The notes under the pieces were generated by a model. The model had not been told where the DNA came from and ran no database searches. It was given only the letters and a program-made list of their open reading frames with translations. Shown one piece after another: positions 17,347 through 25,304 of a stretch of DNA of 64,000 bases; positions within the stretch are counted from its first letter, which is position 1, and each line of letters begins with the position of its first letter. The DNA is from Collinsella ihumii (GTDB taxonomy: Bacteria; Actinomycetota; Coriobacteriia; Coriobacteriales; Coriobacteriaceae), in assembly GCF_900046475.1 (NCBI RefSeq), contig NZ_FCOU01000009.1, forward strand, positions 1 through 64,000, in the 5' to 3' direction. Position numbers and translations under genes: made by a program.

Positions 17347-18636
17347 TTGGCTCGATTCACCTTCCTTTCGACCTCGATTGAACCTGAACGCGCGCTGCTC
17401 GTTGGCGTCGAGTGGCGCACGAATGCCTGGCCGGTCGAACGCTCCCTTGACGAGCTGGAGCGGCTTGCGGGCACGGCGGGCGCCGAGGTGGTGGGCAGGT
17501 TGACTCAGCGCCTCGAGCGGCCGGTGCCGAAGTCGTTCATCGGATCGGGTAAGGTGCAGGAGCTCAAAGACCTTGTCTCACGGCTTGATGTCGATGTCGT
17601 CATCTTCGACGACGATCTCACGCCGGCGCAGCAGTCTCACCTGGAGAAGACCATCGGTGAGCCGACGAAGATCATCGATCGCACGGCGCTCATCCTTGAT
17701 ATCTTCGGCTTGCATGCCAAGACGCGTGAGGGGCGGCTTCAGGTCCAGCTCGCACAGCTCCAATATCTGCTGCCGCGTCTGCGCGGCATGTGGTCGCATC
17801 TGGCGAAAGAGCAGACGCGCGGCGGCATCGGAAGCAGGTTCGGTCAGGGCGAGAGCCAGCTTGAGGTCGACAGGCGATTGATCCGTAATCGCATTTCCGC
17901 GTTGCGCCGCGAGCTCAAGGAGCTTGAGAAGCGGCGGGAGGTCCAGTCCAAGCATCGCGTCGAGTCCGATGCGTTCCGCGTGGCGCTTGCAGGCTATACG
18001 AATGCCGGCAAGTCGACGCTTTTGAATACGCTGACGGGTGCGGGGGTGCTTTCGGAGGACAAGCTGTTCGCAACGCTCGATCCCACCACGCGCTCCTACG
18101 TGCTTCCGGGCGGTCGCTCCATCACGATTACCGATACGGTCGGCTTCATCCAGAAGCTTCCCCATGGACTGGTGGAGGCGTTCAAATCGACGCTTTCCGA
18201 GGTGCGCAGGGCGGATCTTATCCTCAAGGTGGTCGATGTTGCCGATGAGGATCGCGAGCGCCATCTTGAAGCCGTCGATCGCGTCTTGGAGGAAATCGGA
18301 GCAGGAGAGCGGCCCTCGCTTACGGTCTACAACAAAGCCGATCTGCTCGACGCCCACGAGCTCGAGACCCTGCGCGTCCGAATGCCGCAAGCGGTCTTCT
18401 TCTCCGCTCGCACTGCGCTCGGGCTTGAGCAGCTTCTTGACAGGCTAGCTGCCGAGGCCGCGGCAACCGACCGCCTGATCAGCGCCGAGGTCCCGTATCG
18501 GGAGGGGTCGCTCATGAAGGTCGTGCGCGAGCAGGGCCAGGTGCTATCCGAAGAGTACCTGGAAGACCGCATGCGGATCGTCGCGAAGGTTCCCGAGCGT
18601 ATAGCCGCCAGGCTGCAACGCTACGCCGTCGAATAA
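17347..18636 (+). CDS. hflX: GTPase HflX
   Basis: 429 residues from a TTG start. The N-terminal HflX domain and linker (GIGSRFGQGESQLEVDRR) precede the G domain with GYTNAGKST, DTVGF and NKAD. HflX splits stalled or stress-arrested 70S ribosomes. The start choice rests on the family N-terminus and on GAGAGG just upstream inside miaA. It ends the miaB-miaA-hflX unit and converges on the minus-strand DUF1624 gene 16 bases away, with no clear terminator between. Confidence 0.92.
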   Translation: MARFTFLSTSIEPERALLVGVEWRTNAWPVERSLDELERLAGTAGAEVVGRLTQRLERPVPKSFIGSGKVQELKDLVSRLDVDVVIFDDDLTPAQQSHLEKTIGEPTKIIDRTALILDIFGLHAKTREGRLQVQLAQLQYLLPRLRGMWSHLAKEQTRGGIGSRFGQGESQLEVDRRLIRNRISALRRELKELEKRREVQSKHRVESDAFRVALAGYTNAGKSTLLNTLTGAGVLSEDKLFATLDPTTRSYVLPGGRSITITDTVGFIQKLPHGLVEAFKSTLSEVRRADLILKVVDVADEDRERHLEAVDRVLEEIGAGERPSLTVYNKADLLDAHELETLRVRMPQAVFFSARTALGLEQLLDRLAAEAAATDRLISAEVPYREGSLMKVVREQGQVLSEEYLEDRMRIVAKVPERIAARLQRYAVE

Positions 18637-18652
18637 GACGGTCGATGCGGCG

Positions 18653-19375
18653 TCATCGGCAGACAAGCTCGAAGATGACGATGAGAAGCGGCTGATGGAC
18701 GAGGTAGATCGGCAGGCTCAGCTTTCCGATCCTTGAAAGCGCGGGGACGGCATCGACGTACATCCATGCCGGATAGCCCTCGGGGCGAATTCGCGAAAAG
18801 AGCTGCGAGGCGTAGGCTCCCGCGAGGTACATGAAGGTAAACGGGACGATGGGGTAGTAGTCTCCCGATGTGAAGCCCGTGGCCGGGAATCCGAGCCATG
18901 CGAGTCCCTCTACCTGATAGAGACGGTGGGGAACATCGAGGGTTAGCAGGAACAGGATGAGGGCGGCTGTGCAGGGTATGGCCGGGTGCAGCCGCCTGAG
19001 CAGGGGATCGAGCACAGCGTAGATCGCGGTGCTCGCGGCCATACAGAACAGGATGCCGAACGATACGGGCGTGTCGAGGGCCGCGACCGTGGTTGCCGCC
19101 CATACGACCAGCGCGGCAGAACCGTAGACCGCGGCTCGCTTGAGATTGTTGCGCGAGCAGGATGTCATCCAGCCGGCGAGCGCAAGGAAGACCCAGCTGA
19201 TGGAGGTTCGCCAGATGTCCTGGAACAGCGTGCCCCGGAACCAGGGCATGTCGAAGCCGTAGATATAGGCGGCATCGTACGCTGCATGGAACAGCACCAT
19301 CGAGATGATGGTGAATCCCCTGAGTATATCGAAAAAGGCGATACGCCTTCTCTGAGTTGCCTGGTTGCTACCCAT
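18653..19375 (-). CDS. DUF1624 / heparan-alpha-glucosaminide acetyltransferase-like membrane protein
   Basis: 240 residues with about seven hydrophobic helices. The N-terminus (RIAFFDILRGFTIISMVLFHA) and the C-terminal LSLPIYLVHQPLL are typical of DUF1624 proteins, which share the fold of acyltransferase-type and HGSNAT membrane enzymes. It may acylate a sugar or cell-wall component, but the substrate is unknown. It lies downstream of lexA on the same strand, with a 17-base gap, so it may be read in the same transcript. Confidence 0.75.
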   Translation of the reverse strand: MGSNQATQRRRIAFFDILRGFTIISMVLFHAAYDAAYIYGFDMPWFRGTLFQDIWRTSISWVFLALAGWMTSCSRNNLKRAAVYGSAALVVWAATTVAALDTPVSFGILFCMAASTAIYAVLDPLLRRLHPAIPCTAALILFLLTLDVPHRLYQVEGLAWLGFPATGFTSGDYYPIVPFTFMYLAGAYASQLFSRIRPEGYPAWMYVDAVPALSRIGKLSLPIYLVHQPLLIVIFELVCR

Positions 19376-19392
19376 GTGCTTTCGCAGACGGT

Positions 19393-20031
19393 CTAGAAGC
19401 GACGCATCAGCGCCACGACCTTGCCCAAGATGGTGGGATTGGTGGCGTAGATGGGTTCCATGGCATCGTTTTCCGGCTGCAGGCGCACCCGTCCCTGCTC
19501 CTTGTAGAACGTCTTGACGGTCGCCTCGCCATCGATCATCGCCACGACGATCTCGCCGTTCATGGCGCTCTTCTGCTCGCGGACCACGATGTAATCGCCG
19601 TTGTAGATGCCGACGTTGATCATGGAGTTGCCGTGCACCTCAAGGATGAAGGAGCTTGAATCCGTCGCTATCTCGGTCGGCAGGGTGAAAGTGTCCTCGA
19701 CGTTTTGCTCGGCCAGGATGGGCAGGCCGGCCGCAACGCGCCCGATTAGCGGAAGCGAGATGGTCCCGCGATCGGGAACCTCCTTGACCTCGGCGAGTGC
19801 GCTCGCCGACCCGTCCTGGTTGAAGACCTCGAGCGCACGGGGTTTCGTCTTGTCGCGCTTGATGAGCCCGCGCTCCTCGAGAGCCGAGAGATGGGCGTGG
19901 ACCGTGGAAGGGGAGGATAGACCGACGGCCGCCGCCATCTCGCGCACGCTGGGGGGATATCCCTTCTCCTGCTGATAGGCGCGTATGAAGTCGTAGATCT
20001 GCTGTTGGCGCTTCGTGATTTTGCGTGCCAT
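19393..20031 (-). CDS. lexA: SOS repressor LexA
   Basis: 212 residues from the ATG at 20031, which has GGAGAGGG upstream; an in-frame TTG at 20043 is less likely. The N-terminal winged helix-turn-helix (1-68) is followed by the S24 self-cleavage domain: cleavage site A101-G102 in RVAAGLP, catalytic S136 in GNSMIN, and K173 in ATVKTF. It represses SOS genes until RecA filaments trigger cleavage. Three candidate boxes lie in its own upstream region and one perfect box lies at recA. Confidence 0.96.
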   Translation of the reverse strand: MARKITKRQQQIYDFIRAYQQEKGYPPSVREMAAAVGLSSPSTVHAHLSALEERGLIKRDKTKPRALEVFNQDGSASALAEVKEVPDRGTISLPLIGRVAAGLPILAEQNVEDTFTLPTEIATDSSSFILEVHGNSMINVGIYNGDYIVVREQKSAMNGEIVVAMIDGEATVKTFYKEQGRVRLQPENDAMEPIYATNPTILGKVVALMRRF

Positions 20032-20052
20032 GTCCCTCTCCAATCAAATCCC

Positions 20053-20121
20053 AAACAAATGTTCCCATTTTTCTTGACAAGAACAACTGTTCGAACATAA
20101 TAATATACGAACACTCGTTCT
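20053..20121. promoter_or_regulatory. lexA/LysM divergent control region with three LexA-type boxes
   Basis: AGAACAACTGTTCG (20080-20093) and CGAACACTCGTTCT (20108-20121) each differ from CGAAC-N4-GTTCG by one base. AAACAAATGTTC (20053-20064) is a weaker third site nearest lexA. For the plus-strand LysM gene, TTGACA at 20074-20079 and CATAAT at 20096-20101 (16-base spacer) overlap the first strong box. Both genes should be LexA-controlled. Confidence 0.85.
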
Positions 20122-20190
20122 TGCGCCAGCAAAATATGTCCGCGCGAGAAGGTATACCTACTATCGTCAGTCAGACGAGAGGAGATATCG

Positions 20191-20610
20191 ATGAGCACCA
20201 GTATGTACACCGACGGAAACCTTGCCTTGGTCCTTGATTCGCCCCGTGCCGGCTTTTCCGTTGTCGATGGCTATAAGCGCACCTATGATTCGAGCGACCT
20301 GGCTCAGGAGCACGCCGCCGCTTCCGCACTGGCCCCGAAGACCCTGGCGATCGTGTTCGCGCTGGCCGCCATCATGATCGCCTGCCTGTTCGGCACGCTC
20401 ATCGCCGGACAGTGCGCCTACGATACGGGCCTTGCGTCCCAGCAGCGCGCCGAGCTCGTCGTTGGTTCCGGGGACACGCTGTGGAGCATCGCTTCCGAGC
20501 ACGCTATCGAGGGGCTGAGCACCCAAGACACCGTATCGGTCCTGCGTGAATGGAACGACCTTTCCACAAGCTCGCTGACTCCGGGCACGACGTTGGTTGT
20601 TCCCGCATAA
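20191..20610 (+). CDS. LysM-domain membrane protein, YneA-like SOS division inhibitor candidate
   Basis: 139 residues. A cytoplasmic N-terminus of about 50 residues, one transmembrane helix (51-72) and a C-terminal extracytoplasmic LysM domain (about 88-138; VGSGDTLWSIASEHAI...VLREWNDL...LTPGTTLVVPA) can be seen. Divergence from lexA across LexA boxes, the single helix and the LysM domain are the features of Bacillus YneA and analogous actinobacterial SOS division inhibitors. The N-terminal part is longer than in YneA. GAGGAGA precedes the ATG. The function is inferred from architecture and context. Confidence 0.8.
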   Translation: MSTSMYTDGNLALVLDSPRAGFSVVDGYKRTYDSSDLAQEHAAASALAPKTLAIVFALAAIMIACLFGTLIAGQCAYDTGLASQQRAELVVGSGDTLWSIASEHAIEGLSTQDTVSVLREWNDLSTSSLTPGTTLVVPA

Positions 20611-20617
20611 TGATCGA

Positions 20618-20646
20618 AAGGGGGTCTTCATGGCCCCCTTGCTGTT
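20618..20646 (+). terminator. Terminator after the LysM gene
   Basis: AAGGGGG (20618-20624) pairs with CCCCCTT (20634-20640), followed by GCTGTTTT. Confidence 0.65.
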
Positions 20647-20756
20647 TTCCAGGAGGTCTTCTGGCCGGCGATGCGCCTGCGACTGGGGATTCGATGTGTC
20701 CCGTTTGTCCGTGGTAGACTTGTTCGTATCGTCAGTTTGGAGACGGAGGAGGTCGC

Positions 20757-21200
20757 ATGCGTTGCCCAAAGTGCGGCTTTGACGATACCCGTGTAGTCGA
20801 TTCTCGTACCCAAGAGGCCACGAACGCCATCAAGCGCCGCCGCGAATGTCGGAAATGCGGATACCGGTTCACCACGTTCGAACGGTGCGAAGATCCCATC
20901 GAGGTGCTCAAGAGCGACGGATCGATTCAACCTTTTGATCGCAACAAGCTGCTGGTCGGCCTCATGCGTGCGACCTCCAAACGAGATATCGATCTGTCGG
21001 CGCTCAACGGCATCATCGATGACATCGAGCGCGAGCTCCGCGGCCGCACGCTGACTGCTGTCAGCTCTCACGAGCTCGGTGACATGGTTCTCAAGCGCCT
21101 GCAGAAGATCGACAAGGTCGCTTACATCAGATTCGCATCGGTGTACCGTGACTTCCAGGACGTTGACGAATTCATTGAAGAGCTAGATAAAATCAGGTGA
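20757..21200 (+). CDS. nrdR: Transcriptional repressor NrdR
   Basis: 147 residues, the normal length. The N-terminal zinc ribbon uses C3, C6, C31 and C34 (CPKC...CRKC). An ATP-cone domain follows (about 49-139). NrdR senses ATP/dATP and represses ribonucleotide reductase genes, which are not in this window. GGAGGAGG lies just before the ATG. dut starts five bases after the stop, so regulation of nucleotide supply and removal of dUTP are in one unit. Confidence 0.95.
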   Translation: MRCPKCGFDDTRVVDSRTQEATNAIKRRRECRKCGYRFTTFERCEDPIEVLKSDGSIQPFDRNKLLVGLMRATSKRDIDLSALNGIIDDIERELRGRTLTAVSSHELGDMVLKRLQKIDKVAYIRFASVYRDFQDVDEFIEELDKIR

Positions 21201-21204
21201 TGAC

Positions 21205-21648
21205 ATGGCAGAGCTGAACGTTTCAATCAAGCGACTTGATCCCGAGGTCGAGCTTCCCTCATATGCATATGAGGGCGATGCGGGCTTGGATCTTCGTGCG
21301 AACGAGAGCGTCGAGATCCCACCTCATGAGCGCGTGCTCATCTCCACGGGCATCGCGATCGCGCTTCCTGACGGCTATGCCGGTTTCGTTCAGCCTCGGA
21401 GCGGCATGGCGCTCAAGCGCGGCCTCTCGATCGCGAACACCCCCGGCCTCATCGATGCCCATTATCGTGGCGAGATCAAGGTTATCGCGGTGAATCTCGA
21501 TCCCCGTGAGACGATTCGCATCGAGCGCGGTGAGCGCATCGCGCAGCTGGTTATCCAGCAGGTTCCCGTCGTTCATCTCGTTGAGGTCGACGAGCTCGAT
21601 GAGACCGATCGCGGTGCAGGCGGGTTCGGGTCGAGCGGCTCTCACTAG
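21205..21648 (+). CDS. dut: Deoxyuridine 5'-triphosphate nucleotidohydrolase
   Basis: 147 residues with all five dUTPase motifs in order: AGLDLRA, PRSGMALKRG, NTPGLIDAHYRGEIKV, ERIAQLVIQ and the C-terminal RGAGGFGSSG, which closes over the trimer active site. It hydrolyses dUTP to dUMP, keeping uracil out of DNA and feeding thymidylate synthesis. A terminator follows at 21670. Confidence 0.95.
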   Translation: MAELNVSIKRLDPEVELPSYAYEGDAGLDLRANESVEIPPHERVLISTGIAIALPDGYAGFVQPRSGMALKRGLSIANTPGLIDAHYRGEIKVIAVNLDPRETIRIERGERIAQLVIQQVPVVHLVEVDELDETDRGAGGFGSSGSH

Positions 21649-21669
21649 ATGGGCCTCGATACGGTTTGG

Positions 21670-21697
21670 AAACGGACGCATGCGTGCGTCCGTTTTT
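21670..21697. terminator. Rho-independent terminator after dut
   Basis: AAACGGACGCA pairs with TGCGTCCGTTT across TGCG, ending in a T-run. It also lies 27 bases before the minus-strand stop at 21724 and may serve both converging genes. Confidence 0.85.
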
Positions 21698-21723
21698 TGT
21701 TGCCCGGTGAAGGCCAAAGAACG

Positions 21724-23022
21724 CTAGCGGATGTGGGCGGGTTTGTCTCCGATGTAGAATTCGGCGAAATGGCGCTCGCGGCGCTTGGGCTTTCCGACGA
21801 GCTTCATCGTCTCGCGCACGATGTCTTCGGCCGCATGGGGATGGCAGAGCGCGTCTGCGTTGATGAGAAGCGCCCTGAGCGCGCTCGGATTGTCGTTCAG
21901 GTGCTTCAGCGTCGTGATGAGCTCTCGTGCCGTAGTCACGTGCATGCAGGCGCCAAAGCCGGTGAGCATGGTCGTGTTCGCCTTCTCCTGGCCGTATGAT
22001 TTCCCGAGGAGCAGCATCGGCAGGTGCGCACAGAGGCATTCGGTGACAGCGAGACCGCCCGACTTGAGAATGGCGAGGTCAGACGTGTGCATCAGCGTCG
22101 CCATGTCCTCGACGTAGTCCATGACGGTCACGTTCTCGAGCCCCATGGCCGAAAAGATCGTTTTGAGCCGATTAGAGTATTCGGTGTCGCGGCCGGGCAG
22201 GAAGACGAAATGCATGTCTTCGAAGCTGCGCAGGAAGGGGAGCGTCTGCTCCATGGATGCGCGGAAGCGAACGTAGGGCTGCGGCAGGCTCGCTCCCGCC
22301 ATGACCAAGACGATCTTCTTGTCTTTGGGCAAACCGAACTTCTCGCGGTCCTCAATAGGGTCGGAATCTATATCGAAACCGCCGCGCACGGGGATGCCTG
22401 TGATGGCGATGCGGGATTCCTCGACTTTGCGGGGACGCAGGGTTTCAGCCATGAACTCGGTGGCCACGCAGAACAGATCGGTCTCCTTGTGGGGCCACCA
22501 GCCCTCGATCTCATAATCGGTGGGAATGCAGACGATCGGGTATTCCACACCGGTGATCATGCGGGCGCCGACGGCGACGTTCGCTGCGGTGATATGCGTC
22601 GCGATGATCGCGAGCGGTCGCTTGTCGAGAACATATTCATTGAAGGCAGGGAACATGACGCGCGACCATCCGGTGCCGCCGCCCCACAGGAGGCGTCCGG
22701 TCAGGGTGTAGCGCCAGGTGATATCGTAGATGGGGCGCGTCGCTCCCGTGAACGCGGCGGCGGTCTTGTTTCCGTCAAACTTGATACGCCCGAAGTCGAG
22801 GATGTCGATTACATCGACGAGGACGTCATCGGGGATGCCGTCCGTGCCGCGCATGCGCTCGATGGCCTGCGCGACCGCATGCGCGGCCGCCCGGTGTCCC
22901 GAGCCGACCGAGGCATGCATGATGGTGATCACGGGCTTGGCGGGGGATGCCGCCGTGGCGATCTGAGCGTCGGAAGGGGTCGGGGCTGCGTTTGGTGTAT
23001 CGGATATATGTTGCGATGACAT
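21724..23022 (-). CDS. MGDG synthase/UgtP-like diacylglycerol glycosyltransferase
   Basis: 432 residues. The N-terminal MGDG-synthase domain (ITIMHASVGSGHRAAAHAVAQAI) and a GT28-type C-terminal half (LVMAGASLPQPYVRF; DLAILKSGGLAVTECLCAHLPML) match processive diacylglycerol glycosyltransferases. These make membrane glycolipids used as lipoteichoic-acid anchors. AAAGGAGG lies at a good distance from the ATG. It stands alone on the minus strand, divergent from trxB. Confidence 0.82.
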   Translation of the reverse strand: MSSQHISDTPNAAPTPSDAQIATAASPAKPVITIMHASVGSGHRAAAHAVAQAIERMRGTDGIPDDVLVDVIDILDFGRIKFDGNKTAAAFTGATRPIYDITWRYTLTGRLLWGGGTGWSRVMFPAFNEYVLDKRPLAIIATHITAANVAVGARMITGVEYPIVCIPTDYEIEGWWPHKETDLFCVATEFMAETLRPRKVEESRIAITGIPVRGGFDIDSDPIEDREKFGLPKDKKIVLVMAGASLPQPYVRFRASMEQTLPFLRSFEDMHFVFLPGRDTEYSNRLKTIFSAMGLENVTVMDYVEDMATLMHTSDLAILKSGGLAVTECLCAHLPMLLLGKSYGQEKANTTMLTGFGACMHVTTARELITTLKHLNDNPSALRALLINADALCHPHAAEDIVRETMKLVGKPKRRERHFAEFYIGDKPAHIR

Positions 23023-23177
23023 GCAGCCTCCTTTGCGAACTCCGTCCTATTGTACGCTGTGCAGGCGGATGCGACCACGTTTGCTGCCGGTATGGTTGAT
23101 AGACAATACCTTGTATCATGTTTGTACATAAAAACTTGGGGTATGAGGAGACCGAGTGACCGTTGAAGGAGGATTTC

Positions 23178-24122
23178 ATGGATTCTGCTCGTGAATTTGA
23201 TGCCATCGTCATCGGCGGAGGCCCTGCGGGAAGCGCCGCAGGACTCTATGCTGCACGCGCCAGCCTGCAGGTGCTCGTGATCGAGCAGGGTATGCCGGGC
23301 GGGCAGATCGCGACGACGGATATCGTCGACAACTATCCGGGTATCCCGAACATCACTGGCGCTGAGCTCGGGCAGAAGATGCTCGATCATGCTGAGTCGG
23401 CGGGTGTCGAAGTCGCCTATGCGATGGTGCTCGCCGTGGATCGCGACGAGGACGGCGTCTTCACCGTCAAGACCGATTTCGAGACGTATGCCGCACCGGT
23501 TCTGATTATGGCCACTGGAGCGGTCCCGCGTACCGCCGGGTTCACGGGTGAGGATACGTTCCGCGGCCGCGGAGTCTCTTATTGCGCAACGTGCGACGGC
23601 ATGTTCTACCGCAACAAGAAGGTGTTCGTGGTCGGTGGCGGCAATTCCGCGAGCGAGGAGGGCCTGTATCTCGCGCATATCGCGAACGAGGTCGTGATGG
23701 TCCTGCGTCGTGACGAGTTCCGCGCGCCTCAGGGACGAGTCGACAAGCTGTTGGCCTGCGACAACGTTTCCGTTAAGTACTCGACTTCGATAGATTCCGT
23801 CGAAGGCGGGCACCTGATCTCCCGAATCGCGTTCAGGGACAACGTGTCGGGTGAGACCTATGTCGAAGAGTATCCCGAGGGCTCGGTCGGCATCTTCGTG
23901 TTCGCGGGAAACGACCCGGTAGTCGATCTGGTGCGTCCTATGGTTGAGATCGCGCAAGACGGCGGTGTCGTCACCGATGAGACCATGGCGACCAAGACGC
24001 CCGGGTTGTACTGTGCCGGCGATATGCGCTCGAAGAAGCTTCGTCAGGTTGTGACCGCGGCGGCAGATGGAGCCATCGCCGGGTCGGCGGCCTATGCGTA
24101 CGTTCGGGAGCTTCGGGGTTAG
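23178..24122 (+). CDS. trxB: Thioredoxin-disulfide reductase
   Basis: 314 residues. The FAD-binding motif VIGGGPAGSAAGLYAARA is near the N-terminus, the redox motif CATC is at 136-139, an NADPH-binding VVGGGNSASEEGLYL follows, and the C-terminal FAD motif is GLYCAGDMRSKKLRQV. It reduces thioredoxin, or a thioredoxin-like partner, with NADPH. The ATG at 23178 has AAGGAGGA upstream; an in-frame TTG at 23163 overlaps that site and is rejected. No thioredoxin gene is adjacent. Confidence 0.93.
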   Translation: MDSAREFDAIVIGGGPAGSAAGLYAARASLQVLVIEQGMPGGQIATTDIVDNYPGIPNITGAELGQKMLDHAESAGVEVAYAMVLAVDRDEDGVFTVKTDFETYAAPVLIMATGAVPRTAGFTGEDTFRGRGVSYCATCDGMFYRNKKVFVVGGGNSASEEGLYLAHIANEVVMVLRRDEFRAPQGRVDKLLACDNVSVKYSTSIDSVEGGHLISRIAFRDNVSGETYVEEYPEGSVGIFVFAGNDPVVDLVRPMVEIAQDGGVVTDETMATKTPGLYCAGDMRSKKLRQVVTAAADGAIAGSAAYAYVRELRG

Positions 24123-24337
24123 GTTCACCCGGCGCCGTGATGGTCTGGTTGGTTTCTGCGGACTATCGGAATGCAACTTGAACAATTACCACGCTATCTT
24201 AAGGAAGACGATATGAGAAAGCCATTGAGGGGAAAGCCTCCCCGCGGCATGCAGGGTCGCGGGCTGGGCGGGAACAATGGTGTTGTATCGTCACCTCGCG
24301 GTACCCGCCGTACCGCACGCATGGGAGGAGGCTCCCC

Positions 24338-24972
24338 ATGACCCATGTTACCTCCATCGGGCTCGACGTACACGCGCGCTCCGTGTCGGCATGCGCCTTC
24401 GACCCGTTCGCCGGCGAGGTGGTGCAGAGGTCCTTCGGGACCGACGCCGGCGAGATCGCCGCCTGGATCAAGGGGTTCGACGAGCCCAGGGCCGTCTACG
24501 AGAGCGGCCCGACGGGCTTCGCGCTGTGCCGCGAGCTCCGGGCGCTGGGCGTCGACTGCGTCCTCGGCGCGGTGTCGAGGATGCAGAAGCCGGCGGCCGA
24601 GAAGAAGTATCTGATACACAGCTAGATGAGAATAAGAGACAGAAATATGTCCGCGCGAGAAGGTATACCTACTATCGTCAGTCAGACCGATCTGCAGTGC
24701 TCACCTCTTTACTCCCTTCGCTCAGGCCCGCCGAGCCCGCCGCGGCCTCCGCGTGCGACCACTACGTCACCTGCGTCCGCTGCGCCGAGTCCGACAAGCG
24801 CGCCCTCGAGAGGCGGGTGCTCGCCGAGGCCCGCTCCGAGCGGTGGCGCCCCGTGGCGGAGGCGCTCTCGTGCATCAAGGGCGTCGACGCCGTCACCGCC
24901 TTCTGCCTGGCGACCGAGGCCGGCTGCTTCAGCAGGTTCCCGACCGCCGGGGCGTACGCCTCCAAGGCTTAA
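24338..24972 (+). pseudogene. IS110-family transposase, broken and partly scrambled
   Basis: 24338-24604 encodes the N-terminal DEDD part of an IS110 transposase (IGLDVHARSVSACAFDP; YESGPTGFALCREL) ending near residue 89. About 24730-24965 encodes a later helical part (DHYVTCVRCAES; ALSCIKGVDAVTAFCLATEAGCFSRFPTAGAYAS). The segment between them is replaced by adapter and copied lexA-LysM DNA (24605-24687), an assembly artefact. The C-terminal serine-containing region is missing: the frame ends at AYASKA where AT-richer DNA begins. The native element may be more complete than shown. Confidence 0.8.
24605..24687. other. Mate-pair chimera: Nextera junction plus copy of lexA-LysM intergenic DNA
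   Basis: 24605-24642 matches the 38-base Nextera mate-pair junction at 31 positions, with the last 13 bases before 24642 nearly perfect (AATAAGAGACAG). 24643-24687 is then an exact 45-base copy of 20132-20176, the lexA-LysM intergenic region. The order ...24604-junction-20132... is that of a circularised fragment from 20132 to 24604, about 4.5 kb. It is not genomic sequence. CCGATCT directly after the copy also matches an Illumina adapter end. Confidence 0.92.
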
Positions 24973-25023
24973 GACATTATCAACACGCCTCAGAGGCTCC
25001 CGGGCAGATCGGAGGTAAATACA

Positions 25024-25203
25024 ATGTACAAAACAGTGGTAATAAAGTATTCCCCCAAGGTGAAAGACATGGCCGCAAAAGTGGAAGAGGCGGCCAACAA
25101 AATGGAGCGGGAAGGGTTTGAACTGATCTCCTGCTCAATCATGCCTTCTTCTAAAGGTATTCTGGTTTTCAAGAAAACCACCGTGGTTGGATCAATAGAA
25201 TAA
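25024..25203 (+). CDS. Small DUF4177-like protein
   Basis: 59 residues, beginning MYKTVVIKYSPKVKDMAAKV and containing MEREGFELISCSIMPSSKG and ILVFKK. The pattern of a strand, helix, and the GFELISCS strand resembles DUF4177-type small proteins common in Firmicutes. GGAGG lies eight bases before the ATG. There is no signal or membrane segment, and the function is unknown. It is AT-rich compared with the chromosome. Confidence 0.7.
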   Translation: MYKTVVIKYSPKVKDMAAKVEEAANKMEREGFELISCSIMPSSKGILVFKKTTVVGSIE

Positions 25204-25304
25204 AGTCTTTCTCAAATAGGCCGTTTTCAGGAGTACTGGGAACGGCCATTTGTTAAATTCACGCCAGATACATGTTAAATATAGGAGGAGGTCGATAATA
25301 GCTT

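Noticed and set aside
24643-24687. Apparent second copy of an SOS intergenic region upstream of a transposon
   Set aside because: Exact copy directly after an adapter junction; explained by chimera formation.
24998-25015. AGATCGGA resembling the start of an Illumina adapter before the small DUF4177-like gene
   Set aside because: Only eight bases match and they form part of a sensible ribosome-binding region, so chance is enough.
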